Shown: piece after piece, positions 1 to 6,064 of the stretch
Layout of the letters: every line of letters starts with the position of its first letter
How positions within the stretch are numbered: position 1 is the first letter of the stretch
Assembly: GCA_036513895.1 (NCBI GenBank)
Contig: DATBYF010000059.1
Location: 46,464-110,463, forward strand
Direction of reading: 5' to 3'
DNA: 64,000 nucleotides
Origin: Palsa-147 sp036513895
GTDB lineage: Bacteria > Acidobacteriota > Terriglobia > Acidiferrales > UBA7541
The notes under the pieces: generated by a model
What the model was told of the DNA's origin: nothing
What the model saw: the letters and a program-made list of their open reading frames with translations, nothing else
Database searches by the model: none
Translations under genes and position numbers: made by a program

Positions 1-645
1 GAGGCCTCGCACCCAGAACAAAATATCCTCAGCGATATTCGTCGTGTGGTCGGCGATGCGCTCGAGATGCCGCGTCGCGAGAATGAAATGCATATTCGGC
101 GCGACCCGCGACGCGTCCTGCGTCATTCCCGAGAGCAGGCTTTCGAAAATCCGGTCGCGGTATTGGTCCACGACGTCGTCGCTTTCGAGAACTTCAGTCG
201 CCAGCGCCACGTTCTGAAAAATCAGCGCGCCCAGGCTCTTGCTCACCATCGCGCTCACGGCTGCCGTCATCGGCTGAAGCTCGGGCGGATTCCCGACGTC
301 GCCCATGGACGTGAGAGAAATCACGCGCTGGCAGATGTTGACGGCAAGATCGCCGATTCGTTCCAGATCGTTGTTCAACTTCAGGCTCGCTACGATTAAT
401 CTCACGCCGGATTCCGGCAAATTTCCACGTCGCAATAGGCGAATCGCGTGCTCGTCAATTACAATTTCCATTTCGTTGATGCGCGGTTCAGTGAGAAATA
501 CTTCGGACGCCAGCCTTTCATTTCGCTGCAGAAGCGCTTCGAGAGCGCGGTTCACCGAGCCTTCCACGGTTCGCGCCATAGACACCAGATAGTTCACCAA
601 TGCCCTCTGGTAGATTCCTTCCGTGCTGTCTGCCATCGCCGCCAT
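1..645 (-). CDS. phoU: Phosphate signalling protein PhoU (3' part cut by window edge)
   Basis: The gene runs off the left edge, so only the first 215 residues are seen. PhoU is a cytoplasmic three-helix-bundle protein that couples the Pst phosphate transporter to the PhoR kinase and keeps the Pho regulon off when phosphate is plentiful. The family hallmarks are visible: one metal-binding helix pair with LERIGDLAVNI in the first repeat and LERIADHTTNIAEDI in the second. The ATG at 645 is preceded by GGGGAGG at 5-nt spacing, which settles the start; an in-frame ATG at 636 is less likely. A pst operon is expected beyond the left edge. The phoBR pair lies on the same strand about 5.4 kb away, so the partners are near but not in one operon. 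Confidence 0.95.
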   Translation of the reverse strand, partial: MAAMADSTEGIYQRALVNYLVSMARTVEGSVNRALEALLQRNERLASEVFLTEPRINEMEIVIDEHAIRLLRRGNLPESGVRLIVASLKLNNDLERIGDLAVNICQRVISLTSMGDVGNPPELQPMTAAVSAMVSKSLGALIFQNVALATEVLESDDVVDQYRDRIFESLLSGMTQDASRVAPNMHFILATRHLERIADHTTNIAEDILFWVRGL

Positions 646-792
646 GTCGCCTCCCCAGTGCTCGCCTACACACCTTCGCGGAGAACCTATTCCTCGAGCT
701 TTTCACGGGAATTACATACCGATGAATGTTCAGCGAAATGGTTGGAGCGGCGGCCTGCGCTCGCGAGGCATCGCTCGCTCGGACTTCTTCGG

Positions 793-821
793 TTGCCGTT
801 ATCACCTCGGGAAACTAGAAT
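793..821 (+). promoter_or_regulatory. Predicted sigma-70 promoter of the first small membrane protein
   Basis: TTGCCG (793-798) and TAGAAT (816-821) are separated by 17 bp, about 50 bp before the ATG at 871. The same arrangement, with an identical -10 hexamer, stands before the paralogous gene at 1478, which supports the call. Confidence 0.55.
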
Positions 822-870
822 CATTCATGACTACGATCGCTATTCTCATTTCTGTTCTGGGAGACCTTCT

Positions 871-1314
871 ATGACCACTGCGACCGCCCGGCCAGCGTGG
901 CTGACCTCAGACCGGATTGCGCCTGTCGTCGTGATGTTCATCGGGTTGTTTCTGGTCACCTATGTTTTTGACGCGGCTTTCGACCGCATGGGCGTTAATC
1001 CGGCGACTACGCTGTTCAATAATTTCACCATCGGCTATTTCGGCGCGGCGATCATTCTCTACTATCAGATTCAGGATTACCGGAAGCAAAGAACTGCGGG
1101 AGCGCGTCAAAAAGCAGAGCTCATCGCGGAATTGAATCAATACTTGCGCGGCGAATTAGCCGCGATAGGCTCGTCGGCCGCTCTCGAAGATCCCGGAGAG
1201 CGACTGCGGCGAATTGAAGAGGCGATTTCACGGATTGAATTGCGTCTCGCGAATTCGGCCGCCGGCGCGGCGCCGCCAAATACAACCGTTCGCTCGGTAA
1301 CGCGCGAGCGATGA
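871..1314 (+). CDS. Small two-helix membrane protein, paralog of the next gene
   Basis: A 147-residue protein of unknown function. Two hydrophobic segments (about residues 14-38 and 45-64) are followed by a cytoplasmic basic and amphipathic helix containing ELNQYLRGEL and ERLRRIEEAISRIE, which looks like a short coiled coil. The tail is low complexity. ATG 871 is chosen because the upstream part of the open frame overlaps the region divergent to phoU and has no protein-like character; GGGAG lies 6 nt before it. The next gene (1478-1993) has the same plan and the same WD/TSDRI...P...GL start and LRRI(E/D)EA(I/M)(S/T)RI helix, so the two arose by tandem duplication. I recognise no domain; a role in membrane-associated scaffolding or regulation would be speculation. 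Confidence 0.75.
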   Translation: MTTATARPAWLTSDRIAPVVVMFIGLFLVTYVFDAAFDRMGVNPATTLFNNFTIGYFGAAIILYYQIQDYRKQRTAGARQKAELIAELNQYLRGELAAIGSSAALEDPGERLRRIEEAISRIELRLANSAAGAAPPNTTVRSVTRER

Positions 1315-1393
1315 CGCGAAGCGTACAAACAATTTCTGCGTCGGATTTTTTCCTCCGCCGATCCGCGAGTCCCAGTACCTTCGTCCTTTTTCC

Positions 1394-1422
1394 TTGCTCT
1401 GCCTTCTTTCAAGAACTAGAAT
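1394..1422 (+). promoter_or_regulatory. Predicted sigma-70 promoter of the second small membrane protein
   Basis: TTGCTC (1394-1399), a 17-bp spacer and TAGAAT (1417-1422), about 55 bp before the ATG at 1478. It mirrors the promoter at 793-821, including the shared AACTAGAAT stretch, so the promoter was probably duplicated with the gene. Confidence 0.55.
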
Positions 1423-1477
1423 ATTTCCTCAACTGCGGTGGGCTTGTCCCCGTCCCCTGGAATTCGGAGGTTAAGAC

Positions 1478-1993
1478 ATGAAGCCCGCGAATAAGCGAGC
1501 GTCGTGGCTCGCGTGGGATCGGATTCTTCCGATCGGCGTCGTTTCTCTGGGACTCTTCTGCGTCAGCTTTGTCTCCGATGTGTATCTGGAAAAGATGGGC
1601 ATCCCCTTAACGGCAACGATCATCAATAACGCGCTCATTGGTCTTCTTGGCGGTGCAGCGCTTCTCGCGTACGAAATCAAGATGTTGCGCGATCAGGAAT
1701 TCAAGCGCGCCAAAGAAAGAATCGCGATGATCGCCGAGTTGAACAACCATGTGCGCCAGAGCCTCACCATGATCGGCTTGTCCGCGGGACTCGAACAGCG
1801 CGACGAAAGGCTCCGGCGCATTGACGAAGCCATGACTCGCATTGATACGGTGTTGACCGATCTGCTTCCGCGCGCCGCCGGCACCGGCAGTTCGCGGCCG
1901 TCTCCTCCATCCGTGCGCAAGCAAAGGGAAATTGATACTTCGGTGACGCCTGTTCCGGGCCACCATCCCGGCAACTCCGTCCGCTTCTCGTAG
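1478..1993 (+). CDS. Small two-helix membrane protein, second paralog
   Basis: A 171-residue protein of unknown function and paralog of the 871-1314 product. Two transmembrane stretches (about residues 17-36 and 45-66) are followed by an amphipathic helix with ELNNHVRQSL and ERLRRIDEAMTRIDTVL, then a disordered proline- and serine-rich tail of about 45 residues. ATG 1478 has GGAGG at 7-nt spacing. The pair has its own promoters, so the genes can be expressed independently. Similarity between the copies is highest in the second membrane helix and the coiled-coil helix, which are presumably the functional parts. No catalytic motif is visible. Confidence 0.8.
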   Translation: MKPANKRASWLAWDRILPIGVVSLGLFCVSFVSDVYLEKMGIPLTATIINNALIGLLGGAALLAYEIKMLRDQEFKRAKERIAMIAELNNHVRQSLTMIGLSAGLEQRDERLRRIDEAMTRIDTVLTDLLPRAAGTGSSRPSPPSVRKQREIDTSVTPVPGHHPGNSVRFS

Positions 1994-2077
1994 AGCCGCC
2001 GCACAAAGCAAGAGTTGCCGCGCTAAGTGGCTCGGGCGAATATGAGCCATTCATCGCATCCGAGACCCCCCCCCCTC

Positions 2078-2162
2078 ATTTTGTCTCGATTAGAACTGAC
2101 CTCGGTCGTTTGTTTTGTTTGGGTTACGGCGATTTTCTAATCGTTTGGTGTATCGATTAGAA
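2078..2162. repeat. Dispersed repeat family A, copy 1
   Basis: About 85 bp lying in the gene-free stretch 1994-2555. It holds three copies of a 9-mer: CGATTAGAA at 2087-2095, its inverse TTCTAATCG at 2135-2143, and CGATTAGAA again at 2154-2162. A T/G-rich core, CGTTTGTTTTGTTTGGGTT, sits between the first two. A second copy with the same layout occurs at 48294-48378. The last two 9-mers can pair into a stem of 9 bp with a 10-nt loop. No coding capacity is seen. Confidence 0.75.
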
Positions 2163-2167
2163 TTTAT

Positions 2168-2213
2168 GATTCCCATTTTGGGAATCTTGTATTACTCGGC
2201 AGTACGTGTACTG
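2168..2213. other. Two perfect palindromes in the 1994-2555 gene-free stretch
   Basis: GATTCCCA-TTT-TGGGAATC (2168-2186) and CAGTAC-GT-GTACTG (2200-2213) follow directly after repeat A. They could be operator sites or hairpins of a non-coding transcript. The rest of 2214-2450 shows no credible gene on either strand. Confidence 0.35.
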
Positions 2214-2450
2214 TTTGGTCATAGACCCACGGCTAAAATAGCAGATGGTTGGCTGAAAATCAAGAGCGAGCGTTGTAAGGGATCTGAAACGAGGGTTTGA
2301 AAATGGCACGAGAGCCGGCAGACGGTAGCCTTCAGGAGAAACAACGGCGTGTGCTAGCATTGATTTTCTAAGATTGGACGAGAGTTTGCGGGTTAGCATT
2401 GGGCGCGGGCCGTGCGGGATGCGCCGTCGGCAGCATCGAAGAGCGGGGAC

Positions 2451-2488
2451 GAAAGGCCTCACCTCTGAAGAGGTGAGCTACATCTTGT
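2451..2488. repeat. Dispersed hairpin repeat family B, copy 1
   Basis: CTCACCTC-TGAA-GAGGTGAG forms an 8-bp stem with a 4-nt loop (2458-2477), preceded by AAAGGC and followed by CTACATCTTG. The same unit recurs at 5843-5880 and 48617-48654. It lies about 70 bp before the DUF4440 gene. Confidence 0.8.
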
Positions 2489-2555
2489 GAATTACATTTG
2501 GAATGGTCGGGTACATTTTGGAAATCGTAACATGCTCAAATTCAAGGAGAAGCGG

Positions 2556-2999
2556 ATGAAGAGATTGGGGATATGGTGCATGCTGGCTGTGCTTTCGACG
2601 GCGACCGTGGCGTGGCCGCAGACGCGGGCTGACGCCGGGAAAGCTGTGTTGGCGCTCGAGCAGCAGTGGCTTAAGGGGCAAAAGACGAATAATCCTGAGC
2701 TTGTCGCGCCGCTATTGGCGGACAAGATCGTGATTACGGAAAGCGACGGGAAAGTCCTGGACAAGGCCGGTACGCTGGCAACTTATCAGAAAACAAAATG
2801 GGATAGCGCCGACTATGCCGACGTAAAAGTGACCGTATTTGGCGAGACGGCCATCGTGACCGGAGGCTTCAAAGGTAAAGGGACAGATGCTACGGGAACT
2901 CCTTTCGATGAAAATGAGCGCTGGACTGATACCTGGGTGAAAATGCCCGGCGGTAAATGGCAGTGCGTGGCGAGCCAGGTGACGTCGATAAAGATGTGA
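2556..2999 (+). CDS. Secreted DUF4440 / NTF2-like (SnoaL-type) protein
   Basis: A 147-residue protein with a signal peptide (about residues 1-22, MKRLGIWCMLAVLSTATVAW) followed by a single cone-shaped NTF2-like domain. Visible family features are the early helix ALEQQWLKGQKTNNPELVAPLLAD, the strand IVITESDGKVLDK, and the C-terminal strands FGETAIVTGGF and WVKMPGGKWQCVASQVT. Such exported DUF4440 proteins are common in Acidobacteriota and of unknown function; some relatives bind small ligands. ATG 2556 is chosen over earlier in-frame ATGs because AGGAGA lies 5 nt before it and the signal peptide begins there. A strong hairpin terminator follows immediately, so the gene looks monocistronic. Confidence 0.85.
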   Translation: MKRLGIWCMLAVLSTATVAWPQTRADAGKAVLALEQQWLKGQKTNNPELVAPLLADKIVITESDGKVLDKAGTLATYQKTKWDSADYADVKVTVFGETAIVTGGFKGKGTDATGTPFDENERWTDTWVKMPGGKWQCVASQVTSIKM

Positions 3000-3004
3000 C
3001 GCTT

Positions 3005-3053
3005 GCGTGTCGCGGAATCGAAGTGGCCGCCCGGTTGTGGCGCCATTTTTTTT
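3005..3053 (+). terminator. Intrinsic terminator after the DUF4440 gene
   Basis: TGGCCGCC and TGGCGCCA pair with one bulge, then a run of eight T (about 3046-3053). It begins just past the stop codon. The sequence GTCGCGG...GAA.TGGCCGCC before it recurs at 3551-3574. Confidence 0.6.
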
Positions 3054-3077
3054 GGTTCCGCGATTATTGGTGCGAAG

Positions 3078-3545
3078 CAAATGCAGGCGCAGCAAGCAGC
3101 GCCCCTACGAACGAAGAGGTATTGGCCGCCGATTGCGGGAACAAGTCAAAAACGCCGGCAGGATGCCGGCGCGACGAACGGAGACGCATGGGCGATCTGC
3201 GTGTCATAGTCACGAGAGTTCGGCGCGGCAATGAGTGGTAATTACGGAAGAAGGAAGTCAAAAACGCCGGCCCTTCGAGGCTCAGGGTAAACAAGTTGTC
3301 CCTTCGAAAACTCAGGGCAGGCCGGCGCGACGAAAGCAACTGCAGGCGCAGCAAGCGGCGCCCCTACGAACAGACGAAGAAAAGACGCCGGGAAAAGATA
3401 ACGCGAGCAAAGTCAAAAACGCCGGCAGGATGCCGGCGCTACGATGGCAAGCTGCGCCAAAGGGCTTGGGGATAGAAGGGTGTGAATGGGGCGGCACGCG
3501 GACGGCGTCATGCGAACAACGACGGGAGAGTGAAGATGTAAGCGA
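3078..3545. repeat. Array of short dispersed repeats (families C and D, with a nested element)
   Basis: This gene-free stretch is built from short repeat units. Family D (GCAGGCGCAGCAAGC then GGCGCCCCTACGAAC with small changes) is at 3081-3116 and 3340-3380. Family C (GTCAAAAACGCCGGCA, then GGATGCCGGCGC and ACGA) is at 3145-3179 and 3412-3445. A third C unit, 3257-3330, is split: its loop is replaced by two copies of a CCCTTCGA...CTCAGGG unit. Read on the minus strand, the C units end in a run of five T and look like intrinsic terminators. Open frames across this stretch are repeat translations, not genes. Confidence 0.8.
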
Positions 3546-3547
3546 TC

Positions 3548-3592
3548 GCGCGTCGCGGGATTGAAATGGCCGCCGAGTTTGGCGGCCATTTC
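3548..3592 (+). terminator. Perfect 12-bp hairpin, second copy of the DUF4440 terminator
   Basis: GAAATGGCCGCC (3563-3574) and GGCGGCCATTTC (3581-3592) pair perfectly around GAGTTT. The preceding bases match those before the hairpin at 3024. The two hairpins flank the repeat array, as though the array had been inserted into or expanded between duplicated terminator sequences. Confidence 0.55.
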
Positions 3593-3679
3593 TTCGATTC
3601 AATGAACTCTGATGTTCACGGAATGGATCCGGTAAAACTTCCTTTCGTTACGGTCACGTAGAGGTACGATTAGTATCTG

Positions 3680-3856
3680 ATGAGAGCGACAATTCGCACA
3701 CGTTTTGCCACGGCAAAAGACACAGCTAGCGCGTTAGGCGTGCCATACGCACGGGCGGAAAAGTTGGCAAAACTTATCGATTTGCCAACTTCGAAAAAAG
3801 CTCGTGCCTCGAGAAAGAGGCAAGCACGTGCCAGATTCTCGAAAGCGTCCCGCTGA
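3680..3856 (+). CDS. Small basic protein, putative first gene of a broken two-gene module
   Basis: A 58-residue basic protein with a helix-turn-helix-like middle (DTASALGVPYARAEKLAKLIDL) and a lysine/arginine-rich end. It overlaps the start of the following truncated frame by 28 bp, the arrangement expected of a two-gene module. No good ribosome binding site is visible (GAGG lies 15 nt upstream). The partner is truncated, so this may be a relic. I recognise it only by context. Confidence 0.45.
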   Translation: MRATIRTRFATAKDTASALGVPYARAEKLAKLIDLPTSKKARASRKRQARARFSKASR

Positions 3857-4040
3857 AGTTTTCCTGAACGTACCCTACGACGAACCGTTTGAGAGCTTGT
3901 GCCTCGAAGTGCGTTACATGCCGTTCGCTTCCAAATTGCTGCATCCGATGGCCTTACTTTGGCGAATTAGGCCGCGCTCGTCCGTGAGGGCCGCATACCC
4001 GCAATCTGTGTCGGTCGTGTCCTCCAGCAGGATGTCGTAG
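3829..4040 (+). pseudogene. Truncated N-terminus of an 'FLNVPYD' nucleotide-binding/TIR-like protein
   Basis: From the GTG at 3829 the frame reads VPDSRKRPAEVFLNVPYDEPFESL. That matches my memory of the start of a bacterial family of about 150-200 residues beginning with an FLNVP(Y/F)D strand and a P-loop-like turn, often placed after a small HTH-like gene. After about residue 25 the similarity ends, because the frame runs antisense into the 3' end of the pilin-like gene (stop at 3914). The rest of the gene is missing, so this is a remnant left by deletion near 3900. The family assignment is moderately sure; the truncation is plain from the overlap. Confidence 0.5.
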
Positions 4041-4393
4041 CCCTGTTTATCGGCCGTCAAATTCAGGCGCAGAGCCCACCCGGGCAAGATTTCCGGGCCA
4101 TCGGAGAAGTGAGCCGTAGCTAGTTGGGAGTTCTGAGGGGCGGCCCACGCTCTATCTAGCGAAGTAAATTCCTCGCTGGTAACAAGCACGGACCACGATG
4201 CATACACTTTATTTCTCTGGCGATATTTGAGCTCGGCCGTGTTGATGACGCGTAGAACTCCGACAGCGAAGGAATTCCTTTCGCGCGCGGTGACCGGCTC
4301 GTTCTCTTGGCTTCTCGAGAGACCGTGGATAGGCGAAGGGCCAATAACAAAGGTAGCCGCAAGCAACGCTGAGATTAATAGGTTTGTCTTCAT
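3914..4393 (-). CDS. Secreted pilin-like protein of acidobacterial type
   Basis: A 159-residue protein with a signal peptide (about 1-24, MKTNLLISALLAATFVIGPS), then a pilin-like region: RNSFAVGVLRVINTAELKYR, a helix typical of type IV pilin-like acidobacterial proteins, a variable middle, and the C-terminal signature GYDILLEDTTD...CGYAALTDERGLIRQSK. Many Acidobacteriota carry dozens of such short proteins with unknown roles. ATG 4393 is preceded by GAGGAG at about 6 nt. No prepilin peptidase site (GFTLxE) is seen, so it is probably exported by Sec and released, not assembled into a pilus. Its last bases abut the truncated gene coming the other way. Confidence 0.75.
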   Translation of the reverse strand: MKTNLLISALLAATFVIGPSPIHGLSRSQENEPVTARERNSFAVGVLRVINTAELKYRQRNKVYASWSVLVTSEEFTSLDRAWAAPQNSQLATAHFSDGPEILPGWALRLNLTADKQGYDILLEDTTDTDCGYAALTDERGLIRQSKAIGCSNLEANGM

Positions 4394-4573
4394 TTTGTGC
4401 TCCTCACGGAAACGATTGTGTCTTTAAATACATGGTGCCTTTGCGCGTTTGTGATTCTTAATTAGCAGCGAGACTCATTTAGGGTTTTGCTACCTCAATG
4501 GTATACCCAGACCGAAGCGATTGGGCAAGCTCGTCTGGCGTAAGCAGCTAATTTAAAAAATTGTGCGGAACGC

Positions 4574-4617
4574 AGATTCTTCGTCGGACCCTCGTCGGGT
4601 CCTCCTCAGAATGACAA
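4574..4617. repeat. Short dispersed repeat with GGACCC/GGGTCC palindrome
   Basis: AGATTCTTCGTC-GGACCC-TCGTC-GGGTCC-TCCTCAGAATGACA lies in the 4394-4757 gap. This AGATTCTTCG...CAGAATGAC type of element is widely scattered in acidobacterial genomes, from memory. Nothing else is seen in this gap apart from the next repeat. Confidence 0.5.
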
Positions 4618-4682
4618 CGTGAATGCCAGCGGCAACACTAGAACTTATCCCGCGCGCATTAGTGCGGCGTTAACGCAGCAAA

Positions 4683-4715
4683 GTCAAAAACGCCGGCAGG
4701 ATGCCAGAACGACGA
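4683..4715 (-). terminator. Degraded family C repeat, likely terminator of the aldo/keto reductase gene
   Basis: GTCAAAAACGCCGGCAGGATGCC matches family C, but the right arm has decayed (AGAACGACG). It lies 43 bp past the stop of the minus-strand reductase gene, and on that strand it ends in TTTTTGAC. Confidence 0.4.
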
Positions 4716-4757
4716 ACACGCCACGTGCTGCATTCGCTTTGATCGCGCTGGTGCCGA

Positions 4758-5750
4758 TTACAGGCCGGTCATTCGTGCTAGTTGCTCGGGGTAACGCTCG
4801 CCTTCGATGGTGATTTTTGAGGCTGCGGTGTTGATTTCGCGCAGGTCGTCGGATGTGAGTTTGATTTCCAGGGAGCCGATGTTTTCGTCCAGGCGAGAGA
4901 GCTTGGTGGTGCCGGGGATGGGAACGATCCAGGGCTTCTGCGCGAGGAGCCACGCTAGCGCGATTTGAGCGGGTGTGGCTCCCTTCTCCTTGGCAATTCT
5001 GGTTAGCAGATCTACGACAGCTTGATTGGCCTTGCGATTCTCCGGCGTGAAGCGGGGGACGCTGTTGCGGAAATCGGATTTGTCGAAGGTGGTGTTCTCA
5101 TCGATTTTGCCCGTGAGAAATCCCTTGCCTAGCGGGCTATACGGAACCAAACCAATTCCAAGTTCTTCGAGTGTGGGTATCACTTCCTCCTCGGGCTTTC
5201 GCCACCATAGCGAGTATTCGTTTTGGAGCGCGGTGAGAGGCTGAACGGCGTGCGCGCGGCGGATGGTTTTAACTCCCGCTTCCGAAAGTCCGAAGTGCTT
5301 CACTTTGCCGTGCTGAATTAGATCCTTCACGGCGCCAGCTACGTCTTCGATGGGCACGTTTGGGTCAACACGGTGTTGGTAGAAGAGATCGATGACATTG
5401 GTCTTTAGCCGCTTGAGCGAACTCTCGGCGACTTCCTTGATGTGCTCCGGGCGGCTATCAAGGCCAGCCTGTTTGCCGGTGGCGGGATCGATTTTGAAGC
5501 CGAACTTGGTGGCAATCACTACGCGATCGCGCAAGGGAGCGAGGGCTTCGCCTACGAGTTCTTCATTGGTGAACGGGCCGTAGACTTCGGCGGTATCGAA
5601 GAAGGTGATGCCTCGATCCACGGCGGTGCGGATGAGAGAGATCATTTCCTGTTTGTCTTTCGGCGGGCCGTAGGAAAAGCTCATGCCCATGCAACCGAGG
5701 CCGAGGGCTGAGACTTCGAGATTGGCTTTTCCGAGTTTGCGTTTTTGCAT
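4758..5750 (-). CDS. Aldo/keto reductase
   Basis: A 330-residue cytoplasmic NADPH-dependent oxidoreductase with a TIM barrel. The catalytic tetrad is present: D52 and Y57 in FDTAEVYGP, K82 in ATKFG, and H126 in YQHRVDP. The signatures GLGCMGMS at the start and PIPGTTKLSRLDEN near the cofactor-binding C-terminus place it in the AKR family close to the YajO/AKR11-13 type, often acting on small aldehydes or sugars; the real substrate cannot be told. Length is normal. It stands alone, with a repeat-type terminator downstream at 4683 and about 310 bp of repeats upstream before the phoR end. Confidence 0.93.
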   Translation of the reverse strand: MQKRKLGKANLEVSALGLGCMGMSFSYGPPKDKQEMISLIRTAVDRGITFFDTAEVYGPFTNEELVGEALAPLRDRVVIATKFGFKIDPATGKQAGLDSRPEHIKEVAESSLKRLKTNVIDLFYQHRVDPNVPIEDVAGAVKDLIQHGKVKHFGLSEAGVKTIRRAHAVQPLTALQNEYSLWWRKPEEEVIPTLEELGIGLVPYSPLGKGFLTGKIDENTTFDKSDFRNSVPRFTPENRKANQAVVDLLTRIAKEKGATPAQIALAWLLAQKPWIVPIPGTTKLSRLDENIGSLEIKLTSDDLREINTAASKITIEGERYPEQLARMTGL

Positions 5751-5842
5751 TGGGTCGCCTCCGCGGCGGTCGTGTCGTCAAGAGATGGGATGTTAGCAGG
5801 GTGGGTTCGGTTGCGGCGGCGGGATACATGCGCGACGAAATG

Positions 5843-5880
5843 CGAAAGGCCTCACCTCTGAAGAGGTGAGCTACATTTTG
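5843..5880. repeat. Dispersed hairpin repeat family B, copy 2
   Basis: CTCACCTC-TGAA-GAGGTGAG (5851-5870) flanked by CGAAAGGC and CTACATTTTG. It is nearly identical to the copies at 2451 and 48617, and lies in the 5751-6060 gap. Confidence 0.8.
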
Positions 5881-5930
5881 GCCCGATCGAGAGCGCGGCC
5901 CGGGGAGAAGTGTCCATACGGCGGGAGAAA

Positions 5931-5964
5931 GTCAAAAACGCCGGCAAGATGCCGGCGCTACGAT
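5931..5964 (-). terminator. Family C repeat acting as probable phoBR terminator
   Basis: On the minus strand the element reads CGCCGGCATC-TTGCCGGCG followed by TTTTTGAC, a GC-rich 8-bp stem with a T tract. It lies about 100 bp past the phoR stop at 6061 and nothing else in between resembles a terminator. Confidence 0.5.
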
Positions 5965-6016
5965 GGGCTTTGCGGCTGTTTGGCTACAGGGCGGAAGAGT
6001 GGATTTGGGGTAAACA

Positions 6017-6064
6017 GGATGCCCTTCGAAAACTCAGGGCAAGCCGGCGCGACGAAGGCGCTAC
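6017..6064. repeat. Composite repeat fragment overlapping the phoR 3' edge
   Basis: CCCTTCGAAAACTCAGGGC followed by AAGCCGGCGCGACGAAGGCG matches the nested unit seen at 3300-3330. It reaches the phoR stop codon, so the repeat has landed right at the gene end. Confidence 0.5.

Noticed and set aside
2458..2477. CRISPR repeat unit
   Set aside because: The hairpin recurs only singly at distant sites, never in an array with spacers.
3235..3564. Open frame of 109 codons across the repeat array
   Set aside because: The sequence is a translation of family C and D repeats with lysine/arginine runs; it would change with each repeat copy.
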